From the NCBI RefSeq assembly GCF_000760695.4, contig NZ_JHEG04000001.1, positions 2,375,512 to 2,439,511 of the forward strand: 64,000 nt of DNA. Direction: 5' to 3'. Position 1 is the first letter of the stretch. Each line of letters begins with the position of its first letter. The notes under the pieces were generated by a model. That model worked only from the letters and a program-made list of their open reading frames with translations. It was not told the DNA's origin and did not search any database. Source of the DNA: Tolypothrix bouteillei VB521301. Its GTDB lineage: Bacteria; Cyanobacteriota; Cyanobacteriia; Cyanobacteriales; Nostocaceae. The position numbers and the translations under genes are program-made. Below, one piece after another: positions 1 to 10,557 of the stretch.

Positions 1-1
1 T

Positions 2-2278
2 CTCAATGAAGAATTAGAAGCAAGAGTTCATCAACGGACCAATGACTTAGCACAAGCCAATATAAACCTTAGAAGCGAAATAGCTGAACGCCAAAGGGTA
101 GAAGATGAATTGCGGCGAAGTGAAGAGAAGTTTCGCCAACTAGCCGAGAATATTGGCGAAGTTTTCTTCATATATAACCACGATCTGAGCGAAACAATTT
201 ATATTAGCCCAGCATATGAAGAAATTTGGGGCAGATCTTGCTCAAGTATGTATGAAAACTCTTTGTCTTGGTTAAATCTTGTCCATCCTGAAGACAAAGA
301 CACAGTTATGCAATCGTTTGATGAGCATAAGTATATTGAAGGATTTAAGCAAGAATATCGTATTATTCGAGATGATGGAGAGACTCGTTGGATTCGCACT
401 CAAAGCTTCAAGGTTCGAGATTCAGCAGGTGCAATTCAACGTATCGTCGGTCTTGCCGAAGACATTACCGAACGCAAACGAACGGAAACAGAGCTCCAAC
501 GTCGCCAACAGGAATTTTTGGCTTTGCTTGAAAATGCCCCTGATATTATAGCTCGAATTGAGCATAATTACCGTTATTTATATATCAATCCTGCTGTAGA
601 AGCAGCATCAGGTTTGCTCAGGCAAGCATTTATTGGAAAAACGACTAAAGAACTTGGATTTCCCGAGGAGACAGTCACTCAGATAGAATTTGGAGTCAAG
701 CAAGTTTTTGAAACCGGCCAAGAGCATTTTATTGAGTTTAGCCTTGATGGTTTAAATGGTTTGAAGCACTACCAAGCTCGAATGGTGCCTGAGCGAAATT
801 CTCATGGAGATTTATCTTCTGTGTTGTTAATGAGTCGTGACATCACGTTGCTCAAACAAACTGAGATGGAAATGCGAGAAACCAATGCTTTATTGCAAGC
901 AATTATTCAGTCAGCGCCAGTCGGGATTGATTTTGTTGATATTCATGGCAAAATTGTTCTTTGGAATCCCATGAGCGAGCGTTTGTTTGGTTGGGAGGCA
1001 CAAGAAGTCATTGGCAAGTCTTTACCAATTGTACCCGATAAGGAACGGGAAAAATTTGGTGAATTGGCAAGCCAAACTTTTGCAGGTCAGGGATTAACCC
1101 AAATCGAAACTCAGCGTCAACGAAAAGATGGATCGTTAATTGATATCGGCCTTTCGACTGCTGTAGTTAGGGATATACAGGGAAATATTATTGGTGGTAT
1201 AGGTATTTGCCAAGATATTAGCGAGCGACAAGCCGCCCTAAGAGAACGCAAACAAGCAGAGTTAGAACTTCTTCGCAGTCGCGATCTCCGAGAAGCCATC
1301 TTCAATGAATCGGCTGATGCTATTTTTCTTGTGGATGAGGATACGCGCCGAATCATTGATTGCAATCGTCGTGCTATTAATTTGTTTGAAGCATCTAGTA
1401 AAGAAGAACTGATTAACGATAATGACCGGACATTACAACACTATCCACTGACATTTGAAGAATTAGAAAAATTAACAGAAGAAGTTAAAACAAAAGGATT
1501 TTGGAGTCGAGAAATTGAATATAAAACTCTTAAAAACAACTCATTTTGGGGAAATTTAGCTGTTAAGCAAATCAGCATTGCGGGGACTGTGAGAAATTTA
1601 GTACGAGTGACAGATATTAGCGATCGCAAGCAAGCAGTAGATCAACTAGAACATTCGCTAGAAGAAAAAGAAACTTTGTTAAAAGAAATTCACCACCGAG
1701 TTAAAAATAATTTGCAAATTATTTCTAGCTTGCTGCGAATGCAATCGAGACGCGCTCGGGATGAATCCACCATGATGTTATTCCAAGAATCCCAAAATCG
1801 AGTGCAATCCATGGCACTCATTCACGAACATCTTTACCAATCACCAGAAATTTCACAAATTGATTTTGGGGAATACATTCGGAGTTTAACAGACAACCTA
1901 TTCCGATGCTATGGTATCAGTCAAAAAGCGATCGCAGTCACAATAGAAACTGGTGGTATTAAGCTCAACCTTGATACTGCTATACCTTGCGGTCTACTCA
2001 TTAACGAGCTGGTTTCCAACTCTCTCAAATATGCTTTTCCCAAAGGAAGACGTGGCGAAATTGCCATTTGTTTGGTATCTGCTACAGACAATACCATTAC
2101 ATTAACAGTTAGTGATAGTGGTATTGGTATTCCAGAGTCCTTAGATTGGAGTAACACCAATTCTTTAGGTTTAAGGATCGTGCATAACTTAACAAGGCAA
2201 CTCAAGGGTACTCTCACTCTAGAGCGCAATAATGGCACTGCTTTCCATATCACTTTTTCTCCAATATTAAAAACTTAA
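2..2278 (+). CDS. PAS-rich sensor histidine kinase (HisKA_2 type), 5' end outside window
   Basis: The frame is open from base 2, so the gene begins before the window; a TTG at 110 is internal, because the upstream codons encode a continuous charged coiled coil. Four PAS domains follow (about 110-480, 490-870, 880-1230 and 1270-1640). Then comes a transmitter of the HisKA_2 type with the motif EIHHRVKNNLQ at about 1682-1714, whose His pair (1691-1696) holds the phosphoacceptor, and a HATPase_c domain with NELVSNSLKYAF, DSGIGIP and SLGLRIV. By family, this is a cytoplasmic or membrane-linked sensor that autophosphorylates and passes phosphate to a response regulator. The next gene, on the same strand, begins with a receiver domain and is a plausible partner. 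The input signal cannot be read from the sequence. Confidence 0.9.
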   Translation, partial: LNEELEARVHQRTNDLAQANINLRSEIAERQRVEDELRRSEEKFRQLAENIGEVFFIYNHDLSETIYISPAYEEIWGRSCSSMYENSLSWLNLVHPEDKDTVMQSFDEHKYIEGFKQEYRIIRDDGETRWIRTQSFKVRDSAGAIQRIVGLAEDITERKRTETELQRRQQEFLALLENAPDIIARIEHNYRYLYINPAVEAASGLLRQAFIGKTTKELGFPEETVTQIEFGVKQVFETGQEHFIEFSLDGLNGLKHYQARMVPERNSHGDLSSVLLMSRDITLLKQTEMEMRETNALLQAIIQSAPVGIDFVDIHGKIVLWNPMSERLFGWEAQEVIGKSLPIVPDKEREKFGELASQTFAGQGLTQIETQRQRKDGSLIDIGLSTAVVRDIQGNIIGGIGICQDISERQAALRERKQAELELLRSRDLREAIFNESADAIFLVDEDTRRIIDCNRRAINLFEASSKEELINDNDRTLQHYPLTFEELEKLTEEVKTKGFWSREIEYKTLKNNSFWGNLAVKQISIAGTVRNLVRVTDISDRKQAVDQLEHSLEEKETLLKEIHHRVKNNLQIISSLLRMQSRRARDESTMMLFQESQNRVQSMALIHEHLYQSPEISQIDFGEYIRSLTDNLFRCYGISQKAIAVTIETGGIKLNLDTAIPCGLLINELVSNSLKYAFPKGRRGEIAICLVSATDNTITLTVSDSGIGIPESLDWSNTNSLGLRIVHNLTRQLKGTLTLERNNGTAFHITFSPILKT

Positions 2279-2292
2279 TTTGATTGGTAGTT

Positions 2293-2384
2293 AGTTGTTG
2301 GTTGTTAGTAATTTATACTAACAACCAACAACTCACAACCAACAGCTAACCACTAATAACCAACAACTAACCACTAACCCTAAA
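2293..2384. repeat. inverted heptamer-type repeat after kinase gene
   Basis: Two 18-nt arms (2293-2310 and 2316-2333) are perfect inverted copies around a 5-nt loop, so the transcript would form a strong hairpin. They are built from GTTAGTTGTTGG-like units, and more units (AACCACTAACC) continue to 2384. The element lies between the kinase stop and the start of the next kinase gene. It could attenuate or stabilise the transcript. No U-tract follows, so it is not a classical terminator. Confidence 0.75.
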
Positions 2385-2388
2385 ATCT

Positions 2389-3519
2389 ATGAATTCTATC
2401 AAAATCCTAATTGTTGAAGATGAACAACTTGTTGCTGACGATCTTAGAGAAACACTAGAGTATTTGGGATATATTGTACCGACTATGGTTGCAACAGGAG
2501 AAGAAGCTATTGTAATGGTCGAATCACTGCAACCCGATTTAGTATTAATGGATATTCGACTGGCTGGAGAAATCGATGGAGTAGAAGCTTCCGAACAAAT
2601 CCAATCCCGTTTTAACGTACCTGTTGTCTATCTAACTGCCAATGCAGATCGAGCTACTTTAGAAAGAGTGAAAGCCACCCAACCCTTTGGCTATATTTTA
2701 AAACCCTTTGATGAAAGAATATTATCTACGACTATCGAGATTGCTATATCCCGTCATCAAGCAGAATTTGAGGTACAAAAGGCATTGTCTACTGCTCAAA
2801 CAGATAAGCACGTTGCTCAGTCTCAATCCCAACAGAAATCTCAGTACCTTTATATGGCAGCCCATGAGTTTCGCAATCCCCTAACAACAATTAGGCTTGG
2901 TGCAGAAATACTCAAACACTATGGCGACAAAATGACGCAAGAAAGCAAAGAAAACCAACTCAATCGCATTCAATCTGCTACAGAAGACTTAATGTATTTG
3001 TTAGAAGATATATTAACATTAGGGCAAGCTGAAACAGGAAAAATTCACTACGAACCCGTTCCTATGGATTTGATTTCCTTTTGCAGGGAACAAGTAGAAG
3101 CTTTGCAAATGACAGTAGGAAACGAGTATACCATAAAGTTTTTAGTCACAGGTAACCAAAGAACTGCTTATCTTGATGAAAAACTCCTCTGGCACTTACT
3201 GAATAATCTGCTTTCCAACGCTATTAAATACTCCCCACAAGGTGGTGAAGTATCGCTCATTTTGTACTGGGAAGACGATAATATTTGTTTTGAGGTACGG
3301 GACGAAGGAATTGGAATTCCACCAGAAGCGCATGCAAACCTATTTGAACCATTCCAACGAGCTCTTAATGTAGGTAAAATTCCCGGTACGGGATTGGGAT
3401 TGGCAATTGTGAAGCAGTGTGTGGATATGCACGAAGGTTCAATTAATTTTAAAAGTATTGTCGGTCAGGGTACGACTTTTGTCGTTAAGCTACCCGTTAA
3501 GGACAAAGATCGCGAATAA
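2389..3519 (+). CDS. response regulator-histidine kinase (REC-HisKA-HATPase_c)
   Basis: This 376-residue protein starts with a receiver domain (about 1-120) with the acidic pair D11/E12, phosphoacceptor D55 (in LVLMDIRL) and K105 in ILKPF. A short linker leads to a HisKA domain with the phosphoacceptor H159 in AAHEFRNPL, then a HATPase_c domain with DEGIGIP and GTGLGLAIV. Having the receiver first and the kinase last suggests a phosphorelay intermediate whose kinase is controlled by an upstream kinase, perhaps the one encoded just before it on the same strand. It has no membrane segment. The H-box has Phe-Arg-Asn where Leu-Arg-Thr is common, a variant seen in cyanobacterial kinases. Target unknown. 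Confidence 0.9.
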   Translation: MNSIKILIVEDEQLVADDLRETLEYLGYIVPTMVATGEEAIVMVESLQPDLVLMDIRLAGEIDGVEASEQIQSRFNVPVVYLTANADRATLERVKATQPFGYILKPFDERILSTTIEIAISRHQAEFEVQKALSTAQTDKHVAQSQSQQKSQYLYMAAHEFRNPLTTIRLGAEILKHYGDKMTQESKENQLNRIQSATEDLMYLLEDILTLGQAETGKIHYEPVPMDLISFCREQVEALQMTVGNEYTIKFLVTGNQRTAYLDEKLLWHLLNNLLSNAIKYSPQGGEVSLILYWEDDNICFEVRDEGIGIPPEAHANLFEPFQRALNVGKIPGTGLGLAIVKQCVDMHEGSINFKSIVGQGTTFVVKLPVKDKDRE

Positions 3520-3824
3520 GCTGAACTACGCACGCTTAATACCAAGCATGGATTTTAGATTTTGGATTGAGAAAGCTTTGCCCGGTCTTGAGGGTAACCA
3601 ACTATCTGTCGCATTCTTTTTTCAAATTGGAATAATATAACAAAATTTAAATTTCTTTAAAAACTTGCTTTTATTTGCATGACACGAGCAAGTAGGATTC
3701 ACACCCTACAAGAGCTACCTCTTAATACAAGACTCATTTTATTTAATTAAAGTATGAAAAACTGCTAACTTTTATAAAGAAAATTGAGCGTTTTGTTAAC
3801 TGAAAAAATATTGTAATTTCTAAA
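3520..3824. other. intergenic, no gene seen
   Basis: A/T-rich spacer after the kinase stop. I see no reading frame with protein-like composition, no tRNA and no clear terminator. Confidence 0.5.
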
Positions 3825-3931
3825 TACAGCGCTTTGCATCTGAATGAGGTACACCCCCCTTTCATCCCCCCTTAGTAAGGGGGGACAGAGGGGGGTAATT
3901 TTTGTACCTCACCAAGTTGAAATCTGCTGTA
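3825..3931. repeat. MITE-like hairpin element, copy A
   Basis: A 107-bp imperfect palindrome with termini TACAGC and GCTGTA. Inside are GAGGTAC/GTACCTC arms, then C6/G6 tracts closing a TTAGTAA loop. It is almost identical to 58560-58667 and related to 10558-10650. There is no coding capacity. Short length, terminal inverted repeats and multiple copies fit a non-autonomous mobile or REP-type element. Confidence 0.85.
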
Positions 3932-3943
3932 TTTTAGAAACTT

Positions 3944-4141
3944 TCATACTCGATTGAAGAGAATTCTTTGTTTGCAACAAGTGCGATCGTAAGTTGTATT
4001 TAAATCAACAAGTAAGCAAAACCACCCACTTAACCAAAGCGGTAAGGTTGGCAGTAAATCACCGCTGTTAAAACTTTCGTACCAAATATCCAAACTCGGT
4101 TGTTCAGAACGTTCTACCACCCGATAAGCAACAGCGTACAA
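3944..4141 (-). pseudogene. possible DUF4058-type C-terminal remnant
   Basis: The minus strand has a 65-codon frame whose middle (LDIWYESFNSGDLLPTLPLW, then VDLNTTYDRTC) resembles the C-terminal tail of cyanobacterial DUF4058 proteins as I remember them: a short linker, then Leu-Pro-Thr-hydrophobic-Pro-Leu and Asp-Leu-x-x-x-Tyr. No N-terminal part is present upstream on that strand and the last residues look out of frame, so if this is correct it is a fragment. It may instead be a chance frame. A profile search would settle it. Confidence 0.35.
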
Positions 4142-4242
4142 CGTTGACTTGATAGAGATTCTTTGCGAACAATTCCCATATTATATCATTTCATTAAACG
4201 ATTGTTACATAATGTTGGTTATGTGAAAACAATAAAAAGACG

Positions 4243-5193
4243 ATGAAAAAAACATTTGTAACTATTTTTGCTATCGTTGCTGTCCTTGTGTCTTTAATAT
4301 CTGTTCCAATTCATCAAGCTAAATCTCAAACACCAACGCTTTGGAACATCTATAACAATACCTTAAAGACTGCGAAATATGTCGATCTCACTCATGCATT
4401 TAATCCAACTATCCCTGTATGGTCTGGCTTTAAGAAAGCTCAGTTTAAACCAACTGTAGCTGGAACAGACATACCAAACTACATTCAAACGGGACAAGAG
4501 TATACTTATAAAACGCATGGGTTTATTGCGACTGCATACGAATTTCCTACTGACCAATATGGAACGCAACTTGACCCCCCTGCTCACTGGAACGAGTACG
4601 GTGCAACTATCAGCGATCTCCCCCCTACCTATGCCGTTAGACCGTTGGTTGTCATTGATATCCATAAAAAAGTGGAAGTAGAACCGGGTTATCATGCAAC
4701 TGTTGGGGATATTCTTGCTTGGGAAAAAAAACACGGCACCATCCCAGAAGGTTCAGTGGTGATGATTCGTTCCGACTGGTATAAAAAGTGGTCTGATGTT
4801 GCACGATTCAATCAAAAGCCCTTTCCTGGAATCACTTTGGATGCTCTCAAATTTTTGCACTTAAAGCGCAAAATTTTATTTCACGGTCACGAACCTTTAG
4901 ATACGGACACAACACCAACTTTAGAAGGGGAAGCTTGGTTGCTACGCAATCACTATACTCAAGCCGAAGGAGTTGCCAATCTCGATCGCGTACCGGAAAC
5001 TGGTGCTCTGGTTGCTATCGGTTTTGCCAAACCAGAGGGAGGTACGGGGGGATTTGCTCGTTATATTGCTATTTGTCCATCTAACTGGTCTTATGGTGTA
5101 TCGATCGCTGAAGCTCCTGGCGCTCCTTTGCCAAAACAACCCTATCGGCTTCAGCGCGATGTTAATGGCGTTCTCAAACCGACTCGGTCATAA
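4243..5193 (+). CDS. secreted cyclase-family hydrolase (kynurenine formamidase-like fold)
   Basis: This 316-residue protein has a clear N-terminal signal peptide (KK, hydrophobic core, cleavage near AKSQ at residue 29), so it is probably periplasmic. The body matches the cyclase family (kynurenine formamidase, isatin hydrolase) by the layout DLTHAFNPTIPVW, QYGTQLDPPAHW and HGHEPLDTDTTP. Family members normally bind a divalent metal through HxGTHxDxPxH. Here both outer His positions of the first half are Gln (Q105, Q109), while D111 and H115 remain, so the metal site or substrate differs from true formamidases. It stands alone between a repeat and a convergent kinase gene. Substrate unknown. 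Confidence 0.8.
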   Translation: MKKTFVTIFAIVAVLVSLISVPIHQAKSQTPTLWNIYNNTLKTAKYVDLTHAFNPTIPVWSGFKKAQFKPTVAGTDIPNYIQTGQEYTYKTHGFIATAYEFPTDQYGTQLDPPAHWNEYGATISDLPPTYAVRPLVVIDIHKKVEVEPGYHATVGDILAWEKKHGTIPEGSVVMIRSDWYKKWSDVARFNQKPFPGITLDALKFLHLKRKILFHGHEPLDTDTTPTLEGEAWLLRNHYTQAEGVANLDRVPETGALVAIGFAKPEGGTGGFARYIAICPSNWSYGVSIAEAPGAPLPKQPYRLQRDVNGVLKPTRS

Positions 5194-5496
5194 GTTAAGT
5201 CGCGGTCATTGTCGTGATACAGGGAGAACCGTATCGGATTTTTAAACAATTATGCGCGGGGCAATAGTCAAAATTGAGGGCTTGCACGGTGTTATTCTTA
5301 CTATCGAACGATCTGTGCAAACACGGAAAAACCAGCCCCCTATCTCCCTGTCGCCCCATCTGCCTTAGTGATAAGTCTTTAACCGGACATGATATGCCTT
5401 GAAAAAGGCAGATGGCAGCTGTGTAAAGATAGCTGTTTCATGGTTGGCAATGAAATTTTTTCATCTCGACTGCCTCCAGACTTCTGCCTTTATGTA
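5194..5496. other. convergent intergenic spacer
   Basis: 303 bp between the convergent cyclase-family gene and the hybrid kinase gene. I see no gene, tRNA or strong terminator hairpin. Confidence 0.5.
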
Positions 5497-7914
5497 CTAG
5501 TGAGTTTTGAGAACAAACTGTAACTTTTTCAACAATTCATCTGACGTGTAAGGCTTTGATAAAAACGTTGTGATGCTGTTACCAAAGATTTGAGCCATCT
5601 GAGAAAACCAAACCAACCCGCTGACACCGATAATTTTAACCTGTGGATTAATTTTTTTTAACACTCCAATCGTAGTTGAACCATCCATAGATGGCATCAT
5701 CATATCAATTAACACAACACTAATTTCTTGCTGATGTTGCGTATATAGTGTCAGTGCTTCAATCCCATCCTTGGCAATTAAAACCTGATATCCATAGCTT
5801 TCCAGTACAGTTTTAGTCACCTCACAAATGGCATCTTCATCATCAACTAAGAGGATCAACTGTCCAAACGCAACCGAAAATTCATCATGAGGGGTGACAC
5901 AAACATCTGTTTGATTAGTTAACATTGCAGGCAAGTACACTTGAAATTCGGTTCCCTTTCCAACCTCACTAAAAACGTTAATAAAACCGCCGTGACTTTT
6001 CACAATACCCATAACAGTTGAAAGACCAAGACCCGTACCTTTGCCTACTTCTTTTGTTGTAAAAAATGGTTCAAAAATTCGCTCAAGAATTTCCCTTTCC
6101 ATTCCACATCCTGTATCGGATACTGTAATGACAACGTATAAACCCTCCTTAGCCTCAATATTCATTCGGGCATAACGACCATCAATCCAAATATTTTTGG
6201 CAGAAATTTCGAGAATACCACCATTAGGCATAGCATCACGAGCATTAATGCAAAGATTCATTAAGACTTGGTGCAATTGAGTTGCATTGCTTGCGATCGC
6301 CCAAAGGTTTTGTGCTGTTGCATTGGTGCGAACTTCAATGCTTTTGGGAAATGTCTGTTTAATAATATGCTCAATTTCTGAAACGATCGGCTCTATTTGT
6401 AAGGATGTACGCTCACCGTCAATACCGCGTGCAAATGACAGGACTTGTTTGACTAAATTTGCCCCACGTTTGATATTTGTTTTAACAATCGAAAGCCACT
6501 GCTGAGAGTGTTCATCCAAAAGTTTTCTTTCTAAAAGTTGAACGCTCAGTAGCATTGGTGTGAAAGTATTGTTGAGGTCATGAGCAATACCGCTTGCCAA
6601 AGTACCGATACTCTCTAGACGCTGAACTCGGAGAAACTGTGCTTCAAGTTGTTTTTTCTCGGTCATGTCAGTGTTTACTGTCAGAATAGATATTGGTTGC
6701 CCATATTCGTTGCGGACTAAAGTCCAACGGCTCGCAACAATTATTTCCTTACCTTCCTTGGTCAGTTGATATAACTCACCTTGCCACGAACCACACTCAG
6801 CCAAACTTGTTTGAATATCTTGAAGTTGATTCATGGTTTTGTGTTTGTATATGAGCTCGTTAGCGTTTTTACCGATCGCTTCTGTTGCTTTCCATCCGTA
6901 CAAACGTTCAGCTCCTTTGTTCCAAAATCGAATTGGGTTGTCTAACAATTGGATTTGGTTATCTAAGTTTCGCACGAGAATCGCATCTGTCGTAATATCA
7001 AGCAGCTTTGCTTGTTCGTGGATTTTCTGTTCTGCTTGCTCGCGCTCTTCTTCTGCTTGTTTGCGCTCGGTAATATCAACAATAAAGCCAACCATACGAG
7101 CAATATTGCCCGCACTGTCTAAAACAAAGTACCCTTTATCCTCAACTGTGATGTAAGTGCCATCTTTACGACGGACGCGAAATACCAGATATAAAGGCTT
7201 TTTTGTAGATACAACGTGATTAATTTCTCGCTCGAATAAGTTTTTATCTTCGGGATGAACGAGATCTTGCCAGTCGTTCAAATCTCCTGATATCTCATCT
7301 AAGGTATAGCCTAATATCTGCTCTATGTTGCCCCCATAAGTGACTTCATGAGTATGAGGGTTCCAGTCGTAGAGTATCTGACCGCTTGCCTGAATGAGTG
7401 CTTCATAGCGGTTTTTCCACTCGGTTAATTCATCTGTTTGACGTCGGAGTTCTGCCTCTATCCGCTTGCGCTCCAAAATCTCCACTTCCAGAAGTTGATT
7501 TTGCTCCGTAAGTCTTTTCGTTAGGTTTTGCAAGCGCATGTGGATATTGACACGAGCTAAAACTTCTTCATGCTCTAAAGGCTTGGTGATGTAATCTACT
7601 GCCCCAAGTTTCAATCCTTTAACTTTATCTACTTTATCGGTGATTGCAGTCAAGAAAATGATAGGAATCTCTTGAGTGCTTTGATTGCTTTTCAAACGAC
7701 GGCAAGTTTCAAAACCATCCATTCCCGGCATCAGTACATCTAACAAAATCAGGTCTGGAGGGGCATATTCTGCCATTTCAAGAGCACTTTCGCCATCTTC
7801 CGCCACCACCACTTTAAAACCAGAATCTTCTAAAAAATCAAACAACATTTGTAAATTATTAGGCGTATCATCGACAATCAAGATGACACCTTTTTCAGTA
7901 TTATTAAAACTCAT
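5497..7914 (-). CDS. hybrid histidine kinase (REC-PAS-PAS-HisKA-HATPase-REC)
   Basis: The 805-residue protein has an N-terminal receiver (D59 in LILLDVLMP), a coiled-coil linker, two PAS domains (about 165-285 and 295-425), a HisKA domain with H445 in GIAHDLNN, a HATPase_c domain with SDTGCGM and GKGTGLGLS, and a C-terminal receiver with D737 in VVLIDMMMP. Two receivers around one transmitter suggest a multistep phosphorelay, with the first receiver gating input. No membrane segment is seen. It is the second gene of a tight pair: its start lies 18 bp after the stop of the kinase gene at 7933-10347, so the two are probably co-transcribed. Its last 40 coding-strand bases are duplicated at 17959-17998. 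Confidence 0.92.
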   Translation of the reverse strand: MSFNNTEKGVILIVDDTPNNLQMLFDFLEDSGFKVVVAEDGESALEMAEYAPPDLILLDVLMPGMDGFETCRRLKSNQSTQEIPIIFLTAITDKVDKVKGLKLGAVDYITKPLEHEEVLARVNIHMRLQNLTKRLTEQNQLLEVEILERKRIEAELRRQTDELTEWKNRYEALIQASGQILYDWNPHTHEVTYGGNIEQILGYTLDEISGDLNDWQDLVHPEDKNLFEREINHVVSTKKPLYLVFRVRRKDGTYITVEDKGYFVLDSAGNIARMVGFIVDITERKQAEEEREQAEQKIHEQAKLLDITTDAILVRNLDNQIQLLDNPIRFWNKGAERLYGWKATEAIGKNANELIYKHKTMNQLQDIQTSLAECGSWQGELYQLTKEGKEIIVASRWTLVRNEYGQPISILTVNTDMTEKKQLEAQFLRVQRLESIGTLASGIAHDLNNTFTPMLLSVQLLERKLLDEHSQQWLSIVKTNIKRGANLVKQVLSFARGIDGERTSLQIEPIVSEIEHIIKQTFPKSIEVRTNATAQNLWAIASNATQLHQVLMNLCINARDAMPNGGILEISAKNIWIDGRYARMNIEAKEGLYVVITVSDTGCGMEREILERIFEPFFTTKEVGKGTGLGLSTVMGIVKSHGGFINVFSEVGKGTEFQVYLPAMLTNQTDVCVTPHDEFSVAFGQLILLVDDEDAICEVTKTVLESYGYQVLIAKDGIEALTLYTQHQQEISVVLIDMMMPSMDGSTTIGVLKKINPQVKIIGVSGLVWFSQMAQIFGNSITTFLSKPYTSDELLKKLQFVLKTH
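5503..5542. repeat. 40-nt exact repeat, copy 1 (3' end of kinase gene)
   Basis: This stretch inside the 3' end of the hybrid kinase gene is identical to 17959-17998. On the minus strand it encodes [13 protein letters not shown]. Confidence 0.9.
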
Positions 7915-7932
7915 TGAAACCTCTTAATATTT

Positions 7933-10347
7933 TTAAACCTTAAGATTTTTTAAAAATTCTCGAATTTGTTTTCCTTTAAAACCTTTCGCCAGTTGACGCA
8001 GATGTATGGCAAACGGTACCCATTGCCGATTCAACTCCTCAAGTCTTGTGGTTTCTTGAATAATGCCTTTGAGGTCTCCCCTCATCGCCAGATCGAGTAA
8101 AGCAGAAACTTCTTGTGTCGGTGGAATCACAAGAGGGTCTTGAGCGGTCACGGGTGCATTAGTGGTATGCCTGTATGAGTTTTCTTCATAAACCCATTCC
8201 AACCCCAAGTATATTTGTAGTTTTTCTAGAAGCTCTGCTTCGCGGACTGGTTTGGGAAGGAAACTGTCGCAACCGACTTCGCGACTTTGTTGGTGGTCGA
8301 AATCAAAAACACTCGCTGAGATGGCAATGACCACAACTCCTTCCAACTCTGGCATCATCCTAAGGCGACGGGTAGCTTCAAATCCATCCATGACAGGCAT
8401 TACCAAATCCATAAAAATGATATCTGGCTTGAACTGACAGGCTTTGTTTAAACTATCCAAGCCGTCTGTTGCTTCTAAAACTTCAAACCCTAAAGGCTCT
8501 AGCATATTGACCAACACAGAACGATTTGCCCACTTATCATCTACGACCAAAACTTTTCGCTTTGAGCCTTTAAAACCAATGATATTGTTTTCCTCTATAT
8601 AAGAAACATCAGTCCATTCAACTTCAGGTAAATCTAAATCCAACCAAAAAATACTTCCTTTTCCTAGTGTACTTTCTACCTTCAATTCACCACCCATTAA
8701 TTCAACGAGTTGACGGCTAATTGTCAATCCCAATCCCGTGCCTTCAGTCTCGCGACTCTTCTCGCCTACTTGTTGAAATGGTAAAAAGATTTCTTCTAAT
8801 TTTTCCGGAGCAATACCAATCCCTGTATCTTCTACTTGAAATCGAAACCTTTCCTGATGATAGCCGACTTTGAAAGTAACATAACCTTGTTCTGTAAATT
8901 TAACTGCATTTCCAAGTAAGTTAATTAAAATTTGCCGCAAACGCTTTTCATCTGCTCGGATAGCTTTAGGTATAGGGGTGAGAGTTTCGTAAATTAACTC
9001 TATACCTTTTTGTTCGGCACGGATGCGACAAATTTCCGCAATCCCTTCTAAAAATTCAGGAAAATGAAAATTTTTGGCATAAAGTTCCATTTTCCTAGCT
9101 TCAATTTTTGAGATATCTAAAACATCATTAATTAGGTTGAGGAGGTGTTCGCCGCATTGATAAATAATGCTCAGACCGTTCTTTTGATGTTCTGTAATTG
9201 TTTTACCTTTTTTAAGGATTTGAGCATAACCCAAAATCCCATTGAGTGGAGTGCGGAGTTCGTGACTCATGTTAGCCAAAAACTGGCTTTTGGCTCGGTC
9301 GAGTTCTGCTAGCGCTTCAGCCCGTTTGCGTTCCATCTCTAGGGCGCGGGTGTTGGCGATCGCTGTTGCTATCTGACCTGCAACCAAGCTTAAAAATCTG
9401 CGATAGGTGTCGTTTAACGCACGGCGGGGGCTAATACCAACGACTAAAAGACCCGCAGGTAGCGTCACACCGGGCTGTGCTACGGGCAGAACGAGGGCTG
9501 TAGAAGGGGATTCCGGCCAAGGACCACCTGGTAAGGAACCAAATTGCGCCACCAAATTGTCTGCTTGTTCGATTTGTCCGGTGCGTGCGACTCTTGCTAA
9601 AGGCCACATTCCCGGTTCCTCGTGAGTATTAAGATCAATGGCGAGAGGACTGGCTGGTGTACCCGCTTCGAGCCCGGTTGTTCCTGCTAAACGCGCCTGT
9701 GCCCCATTCTCATCCAACAGGTAAAGTAGAGCAAAGGGAATATCCGCAGCATTCTGGCTTAAAGTCTCTGTGGCAATTCGACAAGCTTCTTCTGTCAGTT
9801 GCGCCGTAGCAGTGTTTGTCACCAGATCGTGAAGCGTCCGCAAGCGTCGTTCATCTATGACTCGTTCTGTGGTTTCGGTAACTGCCTGGAAAATGCCAGC
9901 TACACGACCCGACTCGTCGCGGATGGGGCTGTGGGAGAAGGTGAAGTAAGTCTCCTCGATATACCCATTGCGGTTTGGGAGGATTAACTGGTTTTCGTAC
10001 CAGGTGCCTTCACCTGCTAAGACTCGCTCGAACATGGGAGTGAGAACGTCCCAGATTTCTGTCCACCAAGGATACGCAGGCTGTCCCAGTGCTCCGGGAT
10101 GCTTGAGGTCACCGAGGATGGGACGGAAGCCGTCGTTGTAAAACTGGACTAATTCCGGACCCCAATGAATGAGCATGGGGAAGCGCGAGGCTAAGAGGAT
10201 ACTCACGGCAGTACGCAAGCTCTGGGGCCAACTACTGACCGGACCCAAGGGAGTTTTTGACCAATCAAGCGATCGCATCAGCGCTCCCATCTCCCCACCG
10301 CCCGCCAGACAATCTTCCGGTTTAGCCGTCTTCACCGCATCAATCAC
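7933..10347 (-). CDS. hybrid histidine kinase (PAS-GAF-HisKA-HATPase-REC)
   Basis: The start is GTG at 10345-10347, chosen because AGGAGGAG lies 5 nt upstream (10353-10360). The 804-residue protein has an N-terminal PAS-like domain (about 25-160, with RFPMLIHWGPELVQFYNDGF), a GAF domain (about 170-330), HisKA with H362 in MSHELRTPLNG, HATPase_c with EDTGIGI and GTGLGLTIS, and a receiver with D647 in IIFMDLVMP. A helical C-terminal tail of about 80 residues follows, common in cyanobacterial hybrid kinases and possibly Hpt-like, although I do not see a clear Hpt histidine. It is the first gene of the pair with the 5497-7914 kinase. The GAF ligand is unknown. Confidence 0.92.
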   Translation of the reverse strand: MIDAVKTAKPEDCLAGGGEMGALMRSLDWSKTPLGPVSSWPQSLRTAVSILLASRFPMLIHWGPELVQFYNDGFRPILGDLKHPGALGQPAYPWWTEIWDVLTPMFERVLAGEGTWYENQLILPNRNGYIEETYFTFSHSPIRDESGRVAGIFQAVTETTERVIDERRLRTLHDLVTNTATAQLTEEACRIATETLSQNAADIPFALLYLLDENGAQARLAGTTGLEAGTPASPLAIDLNTHEEPGMWPLARVARTGQIEQADNLVAQFGSLPGGPWPESPSTALVLPVAQPGVTLPAGLLVVGISPRRALNDTYRRFLSLVAGQIATAIANTRALEMERKRAEALAELDRAKSQFLANMSHELRTPLNGILGYAQILKKGKTITEHQKNGLSIIYQCGEHLLNLINDVLDISKIEARKMELYAKNFHFPEFLEGIAEICRIRAEQKGIELIYETLTPIPKAIRADEKRLRQILINLLGNAVKFTEQGYVTFKVGYHQERFRFQVEDTGIGIAPEKLEEIFLPFQQVGEKSRETEGTGLGLTISRQLVELMGGELKVESTLGKGSIFWLDLDLPEVEWTDVSYIEENNIIGFKGSKRKVLVVDDKWANRSVLVNMLEPLGFEVLEATDGLDSLNKACQFKPDIIFMDLVMPVMDGFEATRRLRMMPELEGVVVIAISASVFDFDHQQSREVGCDSFLPKPVREAELLEKLQIYLGLEWVYEENSYRHTTNAPVTAQDPLVIPPTQEVSALLDLAMRGDLKGIIQETTRLEELNRQWVPFAIHLRQLAKGFKGKQIREFLKNLKV

Positions 10348-10557
10348 AAGCGCTCCTCCTGTTTGACGTGTGGCAATAACACCTAATTTCTTTCAAGTTT
10401 ATTGCCCATGCACTAGTGACGTAATTTAACTTCAAATTACGTCATTTTAAGTAAACTTATTGAAAGTAAATACTCACATTTATAAGTATTAACACTTAGG
10501 ATGTTTGGGGGGACTGGCGGAATTCCAGTAGCAATCATTTGGTGAAATGGTATTATA
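10348..10557. promoter_or_regulatory. upstream region of the two-kinase operon
   Basis: It contains the strong AGGAGGAG ribosome-binding site at 10353-10360 for the GTG start. Further upstream is an inverted repeat of ACGTAATTT and AAATTACGT around 10420-10443. No promoter boxes can be called with confidence. Confidence 0.45.
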
